From Lactobacillus hamsteri DSM 5661 = JCM 6256 (GTDB lineage: Bacteria > Bacillota > Bacilli > Lactobacillales > Lactobacillaceae), in NCBI RefSeq assembly GCF_000615445.1, contig NZ_BALY01000001.1, positions 48,878 through 112,877 of the forward strand: a stretch of DNA of 64,000 nt. The letters run 5' to 3'. The notes under the pieces were generated by a model. The model saw only the letters and a program-made list of their open reading frames with translations. It did no database searches and had not been told where the DNA came from. Positions 51,487-59,413 of the stretch are shown piece after piece. Within the stretch, counting starts at the first letter, position 1; every line of letters begins with the position of its first letter. The translations under genes were made by a program, and so were the position numbers.

Positions 51487-52416
51487 ATGGATGCGAATAA
51501 ACAATTAACCGACTTAGAAAGAGTCGAATTAACTAAAAAATCTTATGAAGAACTAAGTTTGGGAGAAAGAGTCACTGTCGGTGATCATTTTATCGGGATT
51601 GTTACTAATTCGGTTTATGAAGAAGATGGTTTGCGCGCGTTTGTGATTACTAATCCCAATGAAGTTACGATTTTGTTTAAAGGATCGTATGGCTTTGTGA
51701 AGGGCAATCCTACGACTTGGCGGGATGAATGGTTGAGAACAAATTTGCCTATTTTAGTAGCCTTGCTTGCTGATGAAAAGAAAATTCCGAGTCAATTGAA
51801 AACAGCAGCCAAATTGTTAAATACAACGATTCATCAGTTTAAGGGAGCCCGTTTTTATATTTATGGACATTCTCTTGGTTCGATAAATGCTCAATATGCT
51901 TTAGCTAATTGTCGTCATCCTAAAATGATCGCTGGCGCATATTTATATGAGGGGACCAATATTTGGATTTTGCTAGATCAGCATCAAAGGGCAAAAATTA
52001 GTAAGATGCGGCATAAAATATTCAATTATGTAGATATTTATGATCCTGTAACTTTGGGAATCACAGCAAGTCATCATATGGTTGGACAATTACGCTATAT
52101 TGATAGCGAGCCCATGCAGCCAATTAAGCAACATATGTGGGGCGGTTATAAATTTGATGAAAATGGCAATTTGAAATTGCGCGATGTTGATGATGCTTTT
52201 TTAGAAGAAAGTATGAGTGAGCGGAAACTTTTAACACGCTCAAATGATTTGGCCCGTTCAATTGAAAGGATGGGGCAAAGACCTGAATTTAGCAAATTAG
52301 CCGAAGAAAAATTAGATGAATTGCAGAGACGTTTTCCTGATCATAAGGCTTGGAATAAGTTGACGGAAATTTTTAACAAGACTAGTTTTTTGAAAGATAA
52401 AGATAGTGAAAAATAA
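51487..52416 (+). CDS. Alpha/beta hydrolase, lipase-like (Mbeg1/DUF2974 type)
   Basis: 309-residue cytoplasmic protein with the nucleophile elbow IYGHSLGSINAQYAL (Ser near 127-130) after a beta strand, and the FKGSYGFVKGNPTTWRDEWLRTNLP segment seen in this lipase-like family of lactobacilli. The end is charged and probably helical (LDELQRRFPDHKAWNKL). No signal peptide. Natural substrate unknown. It stands alone between two terminators. Confidence 0.75.
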   Translation: MDANKQLTDLERVELTKKSYEELSLGERVTVGDHFIGIVTNSVYEEDGLRAFVITNPNEVTILFKGSYGFVKGNPTTWRDEWLRTNLPILVALLADEKKIPSQLKTAAKLLNTTIHQFKGARFYIYGHSLGSINAQYALANCRHPKMIAGAYLYEGTNIWILLDQHQRAKISKMRHKIFNYVDIYDPVTLGITASHHMVGQLRYIDSEPMQPIKQHMWGGYKFDENGNLKLRDVDDAFLEESMSERKLLTRSNDLARSIERMGQRPEFSKLAEEKLDELQRRFPDHKAWNKLTEIFNKTSFLKDKDSEK

Positions 52417-52509
52417 CATTTGCTATTGAGCTAATAATTGCGAAAGTGCTTTCTTTGTGTGCTATGATGTTTAAAGAATATGAAAGATATTCCTAGCAAG
52501 GAGAAAAAG

Positions 52510-52977
52510 ATGAAATATCCAAAAACAAAAGAAATTTTAAATCAATTAGTTGCTGACTTGACTCAAATGCACATGGTTGTTCACCAACATCATTGGTACA
52601 TGCGTGGTAACCGTTTCCTAAAGCTTCACCCATATCTTGATGATGTAATGGATGAATTAGCTGATCAACTTGATCAAGTTTCAGAAAGATTGATTACTTT
52701 GGATGGTAATCCAGTTTCCACTTTAGGTGAAATTGTTGAAAAGACAAAGATTCCTGATGAAAAAGGTAACTGGGATGAAACCATTGATGAACGCTATGCT
52801 AAAATTGTTGATGGTTACCACTATTTAGATAACTTATATGAAAAGGGTATCGAAGTTAGTGATGAAGAAGGAGACTACTCAACTAATGATATGCTTACTG
52901 GCTTCCATACAGCTATTGAAAAGCGTATTTGGATGATGTCTGCTGAAATTGGCAAAGCTCCAGAAATTGATCAATAA
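52510..52977 (+). CDS. dps: Dps family DNA-binding ferritin-like protein
   Basis: Twelve-subunit iron-storage and peroxide-protection protein, 155 residues from ATG 52510, start fixed by AAGGAG. Ferroxidase residues typical of Dps are visible: His/Asp pattern in MHMVVHQHHWYMRG (near 25), then LHPYLDDVMDELADQLDQVSERL with its Asp and Glu. TLDGNPVSTLGE is a family block. Monocistronic. Confidence 0.92.
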   Translation: MKYPKTKEILNQLVADLTQMHMVVHQHHWYMRGNRFLKLHPYLDDVMDELADQLDQVSERLITLDGNPVSTLGEIVEKTKIPDEKGNWDETIDERYAKIVDGYHYLDNLYEKGIEVSDEEGDYSTNDMLTGFHTAIEKRIWMMSAEIGKAPEIDQ

Positions 52978-52998
52978 CATTTAATTAAATAGGTTTAA

Positions 52999-53024
52999 AA
53001 AAGCACTTTTGAAAGTGCTTTTTT
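52999..53024 (+). terminator. Terminator after dps
   Basis: AAAAGCACTTT / AAAGTGCTTTT stem with loop TG and T run; it abuts the rbsK promoter region. Confidence 0.9.
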
Positions 53025-53046
53025 GTTATAATGAAATCGTTATAAC
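53025..53046 (+). promoter_or_regulatory. Inverted repeat over the rbsK -10 box, candidate GntR operator
   Basis: GTTATAA (53025-53031) and TTATAAC (53040-53046) form a perfect inverted repeat, spacer 8; the first arm overlaps TATAAT (53027-53032). Location at the head of the operon that ends with a GntR gene makes that regulator the likely binder (inference). Confidence 0.55.
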
Positions 53047-53070
53047 ATGCTATTTAGAAGAGGATAAAAC

Positions 53071-53991
53071 ATGAAAAAAATCGTTGTTATTGGATCAAGT
53101 AATGTTGATACGACTTTACATGTTAAAGATTTTCCCAAGCCTGGCGAAACTATTAATGCGTCAGAAGTAACAATCGCCGGTGGTGGAAAAGGAGCTAACC
53201 AAGCTATTGCGGCTGCTAAAAGTGGTGCAGAAACTGACTTTATTTCGCGCGTTGGTGAAGATAGTTTTGGCGAATTTATGATGAAGCAGCTTAAGAGCTA
53301 TGGTGTTTCTTTAGATTATGTACAAGCAACTGCTGGTGAAGATACTGGCCATGCTTATATTACTTTAAATGATGAGGGACAAAACGATATCATCATTGAT
53401 CACGGTGCTAACTATAAATTAAATGCGGCAGATATTGATGCAGCAAGCAATTTGCTTGGAAAAGTAGATTGTGTGATTGCACAATTTGAAACACCATTAG
53501 ATGCTACGATTGAAGCATTTAAATTAGCTAAAAAGCAAGGTGCTATAACTATCTTGAATCCTGCGCCTGCAATTGAAAAAATTCCTAGCGAATTGCTTCA
53601 ATTAACTGATTTAATTACACCAAATGAAACAGAAAGTGCAGTTATTACTGGCGTTCCAATTAAAAATGAAGATGATATTGCTATCAATGCTAAAAAACTT
53701 CATGAATTAGGCGTTAAGAATGTCTTAATTACTTATGGAGACAAGGGTTCATATATTTCAACAGATTCTGTAGAAAAGTTAGTTCCTGCCTTTAAGGTAG
53801 AAGCAACTGATACAACTGGAGCTGGCGATACTTTTATCGGCTTTTTAGCAGGAAATTTGGAAAAAGATTTATCAAATATTGAAGAAGCTGCAACAATTGC
53901 TAGTCGTGCATCATCAATTGCCGTTCAACGTTTAGGTGCCCAACCTTCAATTCCAACTGCTAAAGAAGTTCAAGATTTGATGGAGAAATAA
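53071..53991 (+). CDS. rbsK: Ribokinase
   Basis: PfkB-family kinase making ribose-5-phosphate from ribose, 306 residues. The N-terminal GGGKGANQAIAAAKSG (near 37) and C-terminal DTTGAGDTFIGFLAG with the catalytic Asp (near 250) are the two PfkB signatures. First gene of rbsK-rpiA-nucleoside hydrolase-gntR; ribose most likely comes from nucleosides split by the third gene, since no ribose transporter is present. Confidence 0.93.
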   Translation: MKKIVVIGSSNVDTTLHVKDFPKPGETINASEVTIAGGGKGANQAIAAAKSGAETDFISRVGEDSFGEFMMKQLKSYGVSLDYVQATAGEDTGHAYITLNDEGQNDIIIDHGANYKLNAADIDAASNLLGKVDCVIAQFETPLDATIEAFKLAKKQGAITILNPAPAIEKIPSELLQLTDLITPNETESAVITGVPIKNEDDIAINAKKLHELGVKNVLITYGDKGSYISTDSVEKLVPAFKVEATDTTGAGDTFIGFLAGNLEKDLSNIEEAATIASRASSIAVQRLGAQPSIPTAKEVQDLMEK

Positions 53992-53993
53992 AT

Positions 53994-54689
53994 ATGGATA
54001 AAAAAGAACAAGATCAATTAAAAAAAGAAGCTGCAACAAAAGCAGCACAAATGGTAAAGCCTAATTCTGTGTTAGGTGTCGGAACTGGCTCAACAGTTGC
54101 CTTTTTTATTGATGCTTTAGGTGAAAGAAAAGAAAAAGAAGGCTTTTCATTAAAGCATATTGTGACAACTTCTAATAGAAGCAAGAAACAACTTGAAAGC
54201 TTAGGCTTTAAAGTTGATGAATTGGCTGATATTGATCAAGCTGATTTAACAGTGGATGGTGCCGATCGTGTTGCTGACAACTTGGACGGAATTAAAGGTG
54301 GCGGTGGTGCTTTAACTTTAGAAAAGAATGTTGCCATTAATTCCAAGAAGATTATTTGGATTGTAGATGAATCCAAGCTGGTTCATCATTTAAGTGGTTT
54401 CCCACTTCCAGTTGAAGTATTGCCAATTTCTTGTGAACAAAACTTTAAGAAGTTTGAACAAGAAGGTTTAAAGCCACAATGGCGTAAAGACGAAAATGGT
54501 AAACGCTATGTGACTCACTACGGCAACTATATTATTGATTTAGCGGCTGATCCTGTTCCTGCACCTCATGGCTTGGCTGATTACTTGGATCACACTGTTG
54601 GTGTTGTTGAACATGGTTTGTTCCTTGATATGTGTGATGAAGTAATTATTGCGCATAGCGATGGTACAATTGAAGAAAAGATAAAATAA
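53994..54689 (+). CDS. rpiA: Ribose-5-phosphate isomerase A
   Basis: Converts ribose-5-phosphate to ribulose-5-phosphate, 231 residues. Conserved GVGTGSTVAFFIDALG (near 30), DGADRVADNLDGIKGGGGAL (near 85-105) and KKIIWIVDESK are intact. Starts two bases after rbsK. Feeds the phosphoketolase encoded later in the window. Confidence 0.95.
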   Translation: MDKKEQDQLKKEAATKAAQMVKPNSVLGVGTGSTVAFFIDALGERKEKEGFSLKHIVTTSNRSKKQLESLGFKVDELADIDQADLTVDGADRVADNLDGIKGGGGALTLEKNVAINSKKIIWIVDESKLVHHLSGFPLPVEVLPISCEQNFKKFEQEGLKPQWRKDENGKRYVTHYGNYIIDLAADPVPAPHGLADYLDHTVGVVEHGLFLDMCDEVIIAHSDGTIEEKIK

Positions 54690-54704
54690 TTATTATAAAT
54701 AGTG

Positions 54705-54732
54705 AAAGCGAGTGTTATGCACTCGTTTTTAT
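54705..54732 (+). terminator. Terminator or attenuator after rpiA
   Basis: CGAGTG / CACTCG stem with GTTATG-type loop then TTTTTATTTTT. The next gene may still be reached by read-through or by its own promoter. Confidence 0.65.
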
Positions 54733-54815
54733 TTTTCCAAAAATAAAAAACAACAAGTTTTGCCAACATTTGGTATCATTAACTTACACGAATGAAAGTT
54801 GAAAGGAAGATTTTA

Positions 54816-55739
54816 ATGACCAAAAAGCCATTAATTATTTCTACTGACCCCGGAATTGACGACATTGCGGCAATGACTATTAGTCTTTTTGCCAAGGACT
54901 TAGATGTTAAAATGATTGTTCCAACTTGGGGTAACGTAGCACTTGAATATACTTTGCAAAACACGCTTAACTTAGAAAAGTTTTTGCATACAGAAGTACC
55001 AGTTGTTTCTGGCGCAAGTCAACCTCTTGTAGCACCTAAAATTAGTGCAGCATCAGTTCATGGAAAAACTGGTGTAGCTGGTTTTGACTTTGAAGAAGCT
55101 ACCGAAGAATTGATTGTTCCAGGTTTAGCTGCAACTGTGATGTATAACGCTATTATGGATAGTCCAGAAAAGGTAACTTTATTAGGTATTGGACCTTTGA
55201 CTGATTATGCTTTGCTTTTGAAGCAATATCCAAATGTCGTGGAAAATATTGAAGAATTAGTCATCATGGGTGGAAATATTGGGCGAGGCAATCACAGTCC
55301 GCTTGCTGAATATAACATTGCTGGTGATCCTGAAGCTGCACAAGTTGTCTTTCATAGCGGTTTGAAGGTTAAAGTTGCTCCTCTTGAAATTGGCAATAAA
55401 GCTCATGTTACGCCTGAACAGATGAAGCAAATTAAAGCTTGCGGTGCAGTTGGCAACATGCTCTATTCTTTATTCTCAAATATTCGTGAGCCTGATGGCG
55501 ATCCACGTATTAAGATCTTTGATCCAACAGCTGTTGGTCTTATCCTTTGTCCAGAAGTATTTACAATGAAAAAAGCGAATGTCGAAATTGAACTTGCCGG
55601 TCGCTACACTTATGGTGCCAGTGTAATTGATTTCATGAGTGATAAGCCAAATGCGGAAATCGCTACGGACGTTGATGTTGATAAATTTGCGCAATGGTTT
55701 ATTAATAGTATTAAAGTTGCTGATCAAGGAAGAATTTAA
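54816..55739 (+). CDS. Inosine-uridine preferring nucleoside hydrolase
   Basis: Hydrolyses purine and/or pyrimidine ribonucleosides to base and ribose, 307 residues from ATG 54816, behind GAAAGGAAGA. The Ca2+-holding aspartate cluster STDPGIDDIAAM lies near residue 12; VIMGGNIGRGNHSPLAEYNIAGDPEAA is the substrate loop. The product ribose is phosphorylated by rbsK. Its stop abuts the gntR start (TAAATG). Confidence 0.9.
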   Translation: MTKKPLIISTDPGIDDIAAMTISLFAKDLDVKMIVPTWGNVALEYTLQNTLNLEKFLHTEVPVVSGASQPLVAPKISAASVHGKTGVAGFDFEEATEELIVPGLAATVMYNAIMDSPEKVTLLGIGPLTDYALLLKQYPNVVENIEELVIMGGNIGRGNHSPLAEYNIAGDPEAAQVVFHSGLKVKVAPLEIGNKAHVTPEQMKQIKACGAVGNMLYSLFSNIREPDGDPRIKIFDPTAVGLILCPEVFTMKKANVEIELAGRYTYGASVIDFMSDKPNAEIATDVDVDKFAQWFINSIKVADQGRI

Positions 55740-56465
55740 ATGGCGGATTTTGTTTATCGTAACGTAATGCGAGATATTAAGCAGAATATTTTAAATGGCA
55801 ATTACGAAGGGATGCGTCTTCCTGATGAACGGAGTTTAGCTGAACATTATGATGTCAGTCGTTCATCGATGAAGAGAGCTTTAGGATTGCTAGCTGATCA
55901 AGGGATCGTTTTTAAAAAGCGCGGTAGTGGAACTTTTATCAATCCGCTGTATTTAAAAAATCAAGCCTTATTTCAATATGAGGGTTCTAATTTGGGTTTG
56001 ACTGATAGTTTCCGGATGCCAGGTAAAAAGCAGACGATTAAGCTTCTTGATTTTCATGTTATTAAAGCTTCTTCAGAAATTGCCCAGGATTTGTTTTTGA
56101 AGGAAAATGATTTTGTTTATGAATTCAAACGTTTGCGTTTACTCGATAAGCAGCCATTTTTAATTGAAACGGGTTATTTACCAATTAAAATAATGCCGGA
56201 ACTTACGCCGGAAATTTTGCAATCGTCTCTTTTTAACTATCTAGAAGATGAGCAAAGCAAGACGGTAACTAAATCATTCTTAAATATTACAGTTGAACCA
56301 TCTAATGAAGAAGATCAAAAGCAAATGAAGCTTAAGGAAACCGAACCAGTCGGCGTTATGGAGGGGATTTTCTTCTTAGATGATGGAACGCCTTTTGAAA
56401 TTTCTAATATGCGTGTCCATTATAAATACATGCGATTCAATACTTTCGTAAATTTAAATGGTTAA
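55740..56465 (+). CDS. GntR/UTRA family transcription regulator
   Basis: 241-residue regulator with a winged-helix domain (RLPDERSLAEHYDVSRSSMKRALGLLADQGIVFKKRGSGTF, in part, near 27-66) and a C-terminal UTRA ligand domain. It starts directly after the hydrolase stop and likely represses its own operon in response to a sugar phosphate or nucleoside signal. The inverted repeat before rbsK is the candidate site. Confidence 0.9.
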   Translation: MADFVYRNVMRDIKQNILNGNYEGMRLPDERSLAEHYDVSRSSMKRALGLLADQGIVFKKRGSGTFINPLYLKNQALFQYEGSNLGLTDSFRMPGKKQTIKLLDFHVIKASSEIAQDLFLKENDFVYEFKRLRLLDKQPFLIETGYLPIKIMPELTPEILQSSLFNYLEDEQSKTVTKSFLNITVEPSNEEDQKQMKLKETEPVGVMEGIFFLDDGTPFEISNMRVHYKYMRFNTFVNLNG

Positions 56466-56476
56466 TTTATGTAAAG

Positions 56477-56527
56477 AAAACACTGATAATCATCGTTAAA
56501 TAAACGTTGATATATCAGTGTTTTTAC
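56477..56527 (+). terminator. Terminator of the rbsK-gntR operon
   Basis: AAAACACTGATA / TATCAGTGTTTTT stem with an inner CGTT/AACG pairing. Confidence 0.85.
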
Positions 56528-56601
56528 TTTCTAAAGAATCATGATTAAATCAAATTAAGACTTATTTCCCAGAGTCTTTATCTTATAATAATACATTTTG
56601 A

Positions 56602-56706
56602 CTAATTTCTACTCTTAAATGCAATTCTGGCGGTGTAACGGCTAGCACCAATAGCAATTCTTAATCCCTTAACTTTTGTATTATTTTCAAAAGTGTAGTC
56701 ATCTCT
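56602..56706 (-). other. Unexplained 34-codon coding-like remnant downstream of rgg
   Basis: A minus-strand open stretch in the same frame as rgg, after its TAG and a TAA, encodes a basic, protein-like segment (DDYTFENNTKVKGLRIAIG, then ASRYTARIAFKSRN) ending in TAG. It has no start codon or ribosome binding site. It may be the 3' end of a lost gene. Overlapping in another frame an ATG gives 13 codons. No family recognised. Confidence 0.3.
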
Positions 56707-56721
56707 TTAGAGGAAGTGGTG

Positions 56722-57591
56722 CTAATAGAGGCTGAATATCTGATTCGCTGCAAATTTTAAATCGTTATATAGATGATCTAGTCCAAGATTTTTAATAGAG
56801 AGCAATTGAGAGTGAATTTCTGATTTATCTTTGGTAGATGTATATTGGATTAAAGATGTCATAAAATTAATCCTTATTTGTTCTAATATGAAATTTTCAT
56901 TGAATTTCATAGTGTAAAAACCGTCTACCAGTTCTTGAGCTTTATCCGGTTGTTTCATTTTTAGTAAAGCAAAAATTGCATTTAAAATTGCTTCTAGTAA
57001 TAAAGAATGCCAATTTTGTCTGTTAATGTGATTTTCAATAGAAAAATTAATTAATGATTTGCCCAATCTAAATAATAATTGAGGCTTTATTAATAATTGT
57101 GTGCATGAAAAGTAAAGAATATTTTCGTAAGTCCAGTTTTCTAGATTGGAAAAATATTCGTTTAATTTTACCTGAAGAGAATTAGGAAAAATATTCTTGT
57201 TGGTCAAGTCCTGATAGAAATTACATGCGATTGAAGCTTGAAAAACGTATACCTTTTCTTTAGGAGAATCTTTATAAAGTTCAAGATATCTTTGGGCAAG
57301 GTTTCTTAAGGTCGGAAGATCGCTATAGTAATAGGCAATCATTGATTGTTTATATAAGTTTGCTAGTTGTGATGGAGTATTTGAACCGAGAAACTCGTCA
57401 GGTTGAATGTGAATTCTGTAAAGAAGGTCAATCACCTTACTAAAAGATAAGTTATCATTACCTTTTTCCCACCGGTCAAGGCTAGATTTACTGGTTATTC
57501 CTTGTGCAGCTGTTACTATGTCAATATTGTTTTGTTTTCTTAATTCTCGAAATTTTGGTCCATAAATTGGATCTTTTATATCTTTAGTCAT
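56722..57591 (-). CDS. Rgg/MutR family transcription regulator
   Basis: 289-residue cytoplasmic regulator. N-terminal XRE-type helix-turn-helix (GPKFRELRKQNNIDIVTAA, then KSSLDRWEKGNDNLSF, residues 10-55) followed by an all-helical TPR-like domain (about 80-289). Known Rgg proteins bind short secreted hydrophobic peptides imported by Opp or act without one. Here a 38-codon hydrophobic-peptide ORF diverges from it at 18 bases and an SLAP surface-protein gene follows, so a peptide-regulated surface circuit is possible. TAAGGA before the ATG serves as its ribosome binding site. Confidence 0.87.
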   Translation of the reverse strand: MTKDIKDPIYGPKFRELRKQNNIDIVTAAQGITSKSSLDRWEKGNDNLSFSKVIDLLYRIHIQPDEFLGSNTPSQLANLYKQSMIAYYYSDLPTLRNLAQRYLELYKDSPKEKVYVFQASIACNFYQDLTNKNIFPNSLQVKLNEYFSNLENWTYENILYFSCTQLLIKPQLLFRLGKSLINFSIENHINRQNWHSLLLEAILNAIFALLKMKQPDKAQELVDGFYTMKFNENFILEQIRINFMTSLIQYTSTKDKSEIHSQLLSIKNLGLDHLYNDLKFAANQIFSLY

Positions 57592-57609
57592 GAAAGAGAT
57601 TCCTTACTA

Positions 57610-57726
57610 ATGCAAAATAAAAAACAATGGATACAAGCCATAATTACTATCGTTATAGGTGGAGGATTAATCACACACTTTAATCCAGGTAATTTCATGG
57701 TGATGTTTAATTACTTAAATCACTAA
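57610..57726 (+). CDS. Small hydrophobic peptide divergent from rgg (pheromone candidate)
   Basis: 38 codons, too short for usual gene calling. It has a basic start MQNKKQW, a hydrophobic core IQAIITIVIGGGLI (residues 8-21) and a tail THFNPGNFMVMFNYLNH. Start ATG 57610 follows GAAAGAGA with 10 bases spacing. The layout resembles SHP genes of Rgg systems: short, hydrophobic and head-to-head with the regulator. A membrane-active toxin or a chance ORF are alternatives. An 11-bp hairpin 28 bases after the stop could end the transcript. Confidence 0.5.
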   Translation: MQNKKQWIQAIITIVIGGGLITHFNPGNFMVMFNYLNH

Positions 57727-57754
57727 ACATTATTTCATAAATATATTAGATTTT

Positions 57755-57790
57755 AAGAATTATTCTCATTATTGGGAATAATTCTTTTCC
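57755..57790 (+). terminator. Perfect 11-bp inverted repeat after the peptide ORF
   Basis: AAGAATTATTC (57755-57765) and GAATAATTCTT (57776-57786) with a ten-base loop, then TTCCTTTT. AT-rich, so a weak terminator of the peptide transcript or a regulator site. Confidence 0.5.
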
Positions 57791-57819
57791 TTTTGCTGGA
57801 AAAATATAGATAATTTTAC

Positions 57820-57833
57820 TCCCATATCTGGGA
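57820..57833. promoter_or_regulatory. Palindrome TCCCATATCTGGGA upstream of the SLAP gene
   Basis: Fourteen bases with perfect 5-bp arms (TCCCA/TGGGA) standing out in very AT-rich DNA, about 97 bases before the SLAP start codon and 6 bases after a -10-like GATAAT (57809-57814). Possible binding site for the nearby Rgg or another regulator; inferred. Confidence 0.4.
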
Positions 57834-57929
57834 AGAAAGCACAATGAAAGAATAAATGATGATTTAATTAGAGTAAGCTTTGAAGAAATAATTCAAGGCA
57901 AATATCTTTATCATAGAAGGGAAGATCAT

Positions 57930-58850
57930 ATGAATTTAAAAAAAGCATTAATTGGCTCAGTATTATTGATGTCTACCGGATTAGCTTTTGGCTTTTCTGA
58001 AATAAACGCTTATCAAGCTCAAGCAGCAACATCTGAAAATACCATTACTATGCGTTTTGGTGGTGCGTTAGTATATGACAAAAATGGAAAGCCATTAAAC
58101 GATTATCCTGGAGCAGGAACCTATCTTGAAAAGGCTCACCTTGAGGAAGGTACAACTGTCGATTATTACGGAAAGCCTAAATATATGAATTGGTATCATA
58201 GGAATACTAATAAAAAAGCTATTTTCTATAACATTGGTAAAGGCGGATATGTATTGGGCTACAATGTTGCTTCCCTTGATAACAAAGGTACGCTTAGCGT
58301 ATATAGAAACTCATATATTTATGACAAAAACGGCAAAAGATTGAAGAAGTATCAGGGAAGTAAATCCAATATCTTGATTAGAAAAGGAACAGCTGTTAAT
58401 TACGTTGGTAAATTAAATGAAATGCCTAATACGGATAAAAATTTGCCGAAGTTTTATTACTTTAATACGGGTAATCAACCTACAGCTGACAAGATGCTTT
58501 GGCCAAGTTATCGTACCGTTAAAGGTAAACAATACTACAATATTGGCGATGGCGGTTATATTAAAGCTATTAATATTGGTTATATAAATGGTAAAAAGTT
58601 AAAGGCAGCTGAAGCTACAGTTGTAATAGGAAAACCATGGCGTAAAGATACAGGAAAATATTATATCTGGAAGAAAAATAGTGATGGGATGAAACTGACG
58701 AAAAAGACGTTTTCATTTGAACCAGGTCAAAAAGTAGTCGTTGATAGAGAATACCAAGTTGGTAGAACTTATTGGCGAGTAAAAGGTACTGAAAACTATA
58801 TTTTTGGTCCAGATATTAAGACATTTCCATTGCAATATCCACGGTATTAG
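57930..58850 (+). CDS. Secreted SLAP-domain surface protein
   Basis: 306 residues: signal peptide 1-33 (MNLKKALIGSVLLMSTGLAF then cleavage after AYQAQA), then three or so related modules of about 80 residues with VYDKNGKPL / IYDKNGKRL, YYNIGDGGYIKAINIG and FYNIGKGGYVLGYNV. These are the S-layer-associated SLAP pattern, which binds the cell wall non-covalently. High pI, typical of Lactobacillus surface proteins. AGAAGGGAAG is a strong ribosome binding site. No enzymatic domain. Its expression may depend on the Rgg/peptide pair upstream. Confidence 0.82.
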   Translation: MNLKKALIGSVLLMSTGLAFGFSEINAYQAQAATSENTITMRFGGALVYDKNGKPLNDYPGAGTYLEKAHLEEGTTVDYYGKPKYMNWYHRNTNKKAIFYNIGKGGYVLGYNVASLDNKGTLSVYRNSYIYDKNGKRLKKYQGSKSNILIRKGTAVNYVGKLNEMPNTDKNLPKFYYFNTGNQPTADKMLWPSYRTVKGKQYYNIGDGGYIKAINIGYINGKKLKAAEATVVIGKPWRKDTGKYYIWKKNSDGMKLTKKTFSFEPGQKVVVDREYQVGRTYWRVKGTENYIFGPDIKTFPLQYPRY

Positions 58851-58932
58851 ATTGATCCAAGGAGAAATAAAATACAACAATTTTAGATAGTCTAAGAAAC
58901 AATCTTCTTTAAGCCCAAATAAAAAGAATAAG

Positions 58933-58984
58933 AAAAAGACGGTCAAGCAACTCAAATCAAGAGTTGGATTGATCGTCTTTTGGT
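58933..58984. terminator. Bidirectional terminator after the SLAP gene
   Basis: AAAAGACGGTCAA / TTGATCGTCTTTT stem with inner CAACTC/GAGTTG; it ends both the SLAP gene and the converging small gene. Confidence 0.88.
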
Positions 58985-59047
58985 ATCTGAGAATTAGTTT
59001 TTCCCCAGATACTTTTTTATGGATTCGTTTTTGATCTAGAAAATAAA

Positions 59048-59413
59048 CTACAATCGTGAGAATTGTTTGGCATCATTTACTGGACCGCTGTAGACATAAT
59101 TCAGATTGACATACTTAGTTTGATTCGTTAATTCACGCATATATTCTTGTTGCTGACGAGTTAACGGTAAATGATTTATTGCTACTTGGCTTTGAATATA
59201 CATCACCAACTTGCTAGTGTAAGCTAGTGGATGATCATGTTCATCAAATTTACGCATCACTAAACCAATGGTGTCCCTAATTTGACGATAACGATGAATA
59301 TTTAACTCATTGTACATATCGGTAAAAAAACTACGATAAAACTTATCTAAAATTTGATAAACTTGTTCTTCTTTTTTTGCTTGTTTATATTGATTATATG
59401 CCGGAGAAAACAC
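59048..59413 (-). pseudogene. Unknown helical protein, probably lacking its N-terminus
   Basis: 121 codons from a GTG at 59413, highly charged and helical (QAKKEEQVYQILDKFYRSFF ... LTRQQQEYMRELTNQTKYVN) ending SGPVNDAKQFSRL. The size and helical layout resemble class II bacteriocin immunity proteins, but I cannot confirm that. Coding-like sequence continues upstream: an ATG at 59484 opens MFKKEWEQAK, and one extra A would lead through KKLKKKPNSSQD and a TAA into this frame. So this may be a decayed gene cut by the adjoining element. Confidence 0.45.

Noticed and set aside
57844..57930. Short ORFs from ATGs between the peptide and SLAP genes (for example ATGAAAGAATAA at 57844)
   Set aside because: They end within a few codons and have no convincing start signal.
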